From positions 1-8,224 of the forward strand of contig JBHIER010000126.1 in the NCBI GenBank assembly GCA_046760705.1: 8,224 nt of DNA. The letters are read 5' to 3'. Position numbers and translations under genes: made by a program. This DNA comes from JBHIER01 sp046760705 [NCBI: bacterium] (GTDB lineage Bacteria; JBHIER01; G020348925). A model generated the notes under the pieces. That model ran no database searches, was not told the DNA's origin, and worked only from the letters and a program-made list of their open reading frames with translations. Positions 6,990 through 8,224 of the stretch are shown piece after piece; position 1 is the stretch's first letter, and the number at the start of each line of letters is the position of its first letter.

Positions 6990-7017
6990 TTGACTTTGCA
7001 TTTTTTCCGGTTATATT
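6990..7017 (+). promoter_or_regulatory. Sigma70-type promoter of the tetR-like/efflux operon
   Basis: TTGACT (6990-6995) and TATATT (7012-7017) are separated by 16 bases. They match 5 of 6 and 5 of 6 consensus positions. The surrounding sequence is AT-rich, with an A-run just upstream (TAAAAAACC, 6981-6989). The predicted transcript start is near 7024, leaving a leader of about 70 bases to ATG 7098. The rest of the 272-base gap after lptG (6826-6989) shows only a weak CTCAC/GTGAG inverted pair at 6833-6852 and no gene. Confidence 0.6.
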
Positions 7018-7026
7018 GATCGGAAA

Positions 7027-7042
7027 TTGACTTTTTCGTCAA
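7027..7042. promoter_or_regulatory. Candidate TetR-type operator (TTGAC-6-GTCAA)
   Basis: TTGACTTTTTCGTCAA is an inverted repeat with 5-base arms and a 6-base spacer, placed at about +4 to +19 of the predicted transcript. A bound repressor would block this promoter there. A further TTGACT lies at 7046-7051, and the -35 box is itself TTGACT. The octamer TTGACTTT occurs at both 6990 and 7027. Palindromes with TTGAC/GTCAA arms are a common TetR-family operator type. Assignment is by position and symmetry only. Confidence 0.45.
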
Positions 7043-7097
7043 AAATTGACTGATGGTTCCAGACGGTGTGGTCTCCTAGAAAATAGAGGGGAGAAAG

Positions 7098-7454
7098 ATG
7101 GCGGTTGACGGAGCCTTGAGCCGCAAAGAGAGAGAGCGCTTAACGAGACGGCAGGATTTCTTCAGAATTTTTGCCGCTGAAAAGGACAATTTATGCGGAA
7201 AGTTTGGCTATCGGTGGCGAGAGAGACTTTTAGAAAAGCATGGGGAGCTGGTAAAACTGGTGGCTCAGGCCATAGAATCTGGAGTGCAGAAGGGAACCAT
7301 CAGGAAGGTGGACCCGCTGAGGATTGCCCAGGTCTTTCACAGTTTGATCCATTCTTTTGTTTTCTATCGTTTGTATTCCGAGGAGAAGCGTTCTCTGGAG
7401 GAGGAGAAGAAAACCATCGTGGCTGTTCTGTTCGACGGCATCGGGAAAAGATAA
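7098..7454 (+). CDS. TetR-family regulator lacking its helix-turn-helix domain
   Basis: The 118-residue product starts at ATG 7098 behind GAGGGGAG (7086-7093). Residues 5-19, GALSRKERERLTRRQ, look like the basic leader that in many TetR proteins directly precedes helix 1 of the DNA-binding domain. Residues 20-118 (DFFRIFAAEKDNL..., VKLVAQAIESGVQKGTIRKV, VFHSLIHSFVFYRL..., VLFDGIGKR) look like the C-terminal ligand-binding and dimerisation half of the same class. A full member has about 190-210 residues, so roughly 80-100 are missing, including the whole HTH, with the frame kept. The apparent join is near 7150-7160. The protein may still dimerise and bind ligand but should not bind DNA by itself. 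It lies 35 bases before a TolC-family gene, the usual place of the local repressor of an efflux operon. It could be a decayed regulator, a helper or anti-repressor, or an assembly error. Confidence 0.7.
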   Translation: MAVDGALSRKERERLTRRQDFFRIFAAEKDNLCGKFGYRWRERLLEKHGELVKLVAQAIESGVQKGTIRKVDPLRIAQVFHSLIHSFVFYRLYSEEKRSLEEEKKTIVAVLFDGIGKR

Positions 7455-7465
7455 TTGATTAATTA
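7452..7465. other. AT-rich inverted repeat overlapping the tetR-like stop codon
   Basis: TAATT and AATTA flank GATT, forming a 14-base AT-only-armed palindrome that begins at the stop codon and lies between the two genes. It is too weak for a terminator and may be chance in AT-rich spacer DNA. Confidence 0.2.
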
Positions 7466-7489
7466 TGTTTGTCACAGGAGGGAGGAAAA

Positions 7490-8224
7490 TTGTTAGGTGT
7501 AAAAAGAATACGAGCTGGTTTGGTGGGCATAATAAGCGCTGCCTTCGTAGGTCTGGCCGGCATGGCTTGTGGCCAGAGTCAAAGCACCTCTCCAATGATT
7601 TTAACCCTTGACAGATGTATCACCTTAGCTCTGGAGAGGAACAGAAATGTGCTGACGGCTGAGGAGGAGTTGATGAAGGCCCAAGCCCAGATCACCGAAG
7701 CGCGGTCCGGGGCCTTTCCCTCGTTAGGTCTCACCGGTCAATACATTGGAAATTGGAAACTGCCGGAGTTTGTGGTCACGGCTGGGGAGTTTGGGCGGCA
7801 GAGTTTTCGCATCGGCACTCGACATGACTTCACCGGGGCCTTGACCCTCCAACAGCCCCTCTATGTGGGGGGTAAGATAGGTGCGGCCTTGAAGATCTCC
7901 CACCTCTACTCAGAATTCTCCGACGAACATCTCCTGGGCACCCGGCAGCAGATCATTTTTCAGGTGGAGTTGGCCTTCTACCGAGTGCTTTTGGCCAGGG
8001 AGATGGTCATAGTGAGCCGGGCCGCTGTGGAGCAAGCCCAGGCCCATCTGGAGCGGGTCAAACAATTCCACCGTCAGGGTACCGTCTCAGATTACGAGGA
8101 GCTCCGGGCTGAGGTTCAGGTCTCCAATTTGAAACCGGCCTTGATCAGCGCTCAAAACGGTCTCGATTTGGCCGAGATGGCCCTCAAAAGCGCCGTGGGG
8201 ATTGATCTTGAGACACCGGTAAGG
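7490..8224 (+). CDS. TolC-family outer-membrane efflux protein (3' end beyond window)
   Basis: The frame is open from TTG 7490 to the window edge, giving 245 residues of a protein usually about 420-480 long. TTG 7490 is chosen because GGAGGGAGG (7477-7485) ends four bases before it and the product begins with a basic stretch (KRIR) and a hydrophobic signal segment (about 9-26). The in-frame TTG 7469 has no such site. The signal ends GLAGMAC-GQS; Cys27 hints at a lipoprotein, but the position three before it is Gly, so ordinary signal peptidase cleavage is as likely. LTLDRCITLALERN (38-51) is the classic start of the mature OEP fold. ARSGAFPSLGLTGQY (71-85), LTLQQPLYVGGKIGAAL (118-134) and the long helical stretch 150-235 follow the TolC plan of first beta-strands, then coiled-coil helices. 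It should form the outer-membrane channel of a tripartite RND, ABC or MFS exporter, co-transcribed with the upstream TetR-like gene. Confidence 0.92.
   Translation, partial: MLGVKRIRAGLVGIISAAFVGLAGMACGQSQSTSPMILTLDRCITLALERNRNVLTAEEELMKAQAQITEARSGAFPSLGLTGQYIGNWKLPEFVVTAGEFGRQSFRIGTRHDFTGALTLQQPLYVGGKIGAALKISHLYSEFSDEHLLGTRQQIIFQVELAFYRVLLAREMVIVSRAAVEQAQAHLERVKQFHRQGTVSDYEELRAEVQVSNLKPALISAQNGLDLAEMALKSAVGIDLETPVR

Noticed and set aside
1-8224. CRISPR array, tRNA or rRNA genes
   Set aside because: I saw no regularly spaced direct repeats, no tRNA cloverleaf or terminal CCA context, and no rRNA-like conserved stretches on either strand.

Overview
The window looks like a chromosomal segment of an uncultured Gram-negative (diderm) bacterium. 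It carries an intact LptF/LptG pair for lipopolysaccharide export, the first half of a TolC-family outer-membrane efflux protein, and an exported S46 dipeptidyl-peptidase. S46 peptidases and LptF proteins with a long extra segment before the fourth membrane helix fit the FCB group or related candidate phyla. That placement is inferred from gene content alone. Every supported gene is on the + strand.

Region by region: (1) 1-1011 is visibly AT-rich and holds only gene debris. There is a DUF1156-type DNA methylase fragment, a minimal nucleotidyltransferase that has lost its catalytic core, and a strong GC-rich hairpin repeat. (2) 1012-3195 is an intact S46 peptidase with a complete catalytic triad and a DPP7-type specificity residue. 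(3) 3235-4317 is a second zone of debris: a partial copy of the hairpin repeat, a multiply broken conserved hypothetical gene, and a stretch that may be an integrase remnant. A candidate promoter for the next genes lies at its end. (4) 4314-6825 holds lptF and lptG, the two membrane subunits of the LptB2FG transporter. The LptF has a predicted coiled-coil hairpin of about 90 residues. (5) 6826-7097 is a regulatory region with a good sigma70-type promoter and a TTGAC/GTCAA inverted repeat just downstream of the -10 box. (6) 7098-8224 holds a TetR-family gene without its DNA-binding domain, followed 35 bases later by the TolC-family gene, which is cut off by the window edge. A membrane-fusion protein and an RND or ABC pump probably follow.

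The intact genes all concern the cell envelope: periplasmic peptide degradation, LPS export and efflux. I see no clearly new multi-gene system. The most interesting points are the TetR protein that seems to have lost exactly its HTH domain by an in-frame deletion behind an apparently intact promoter/operator, the nucleotidyltransferase missing exactly its active-site segment, the cysteine-poor S46 peptidase, and the matching repeats on both sides of the peptidase gene.
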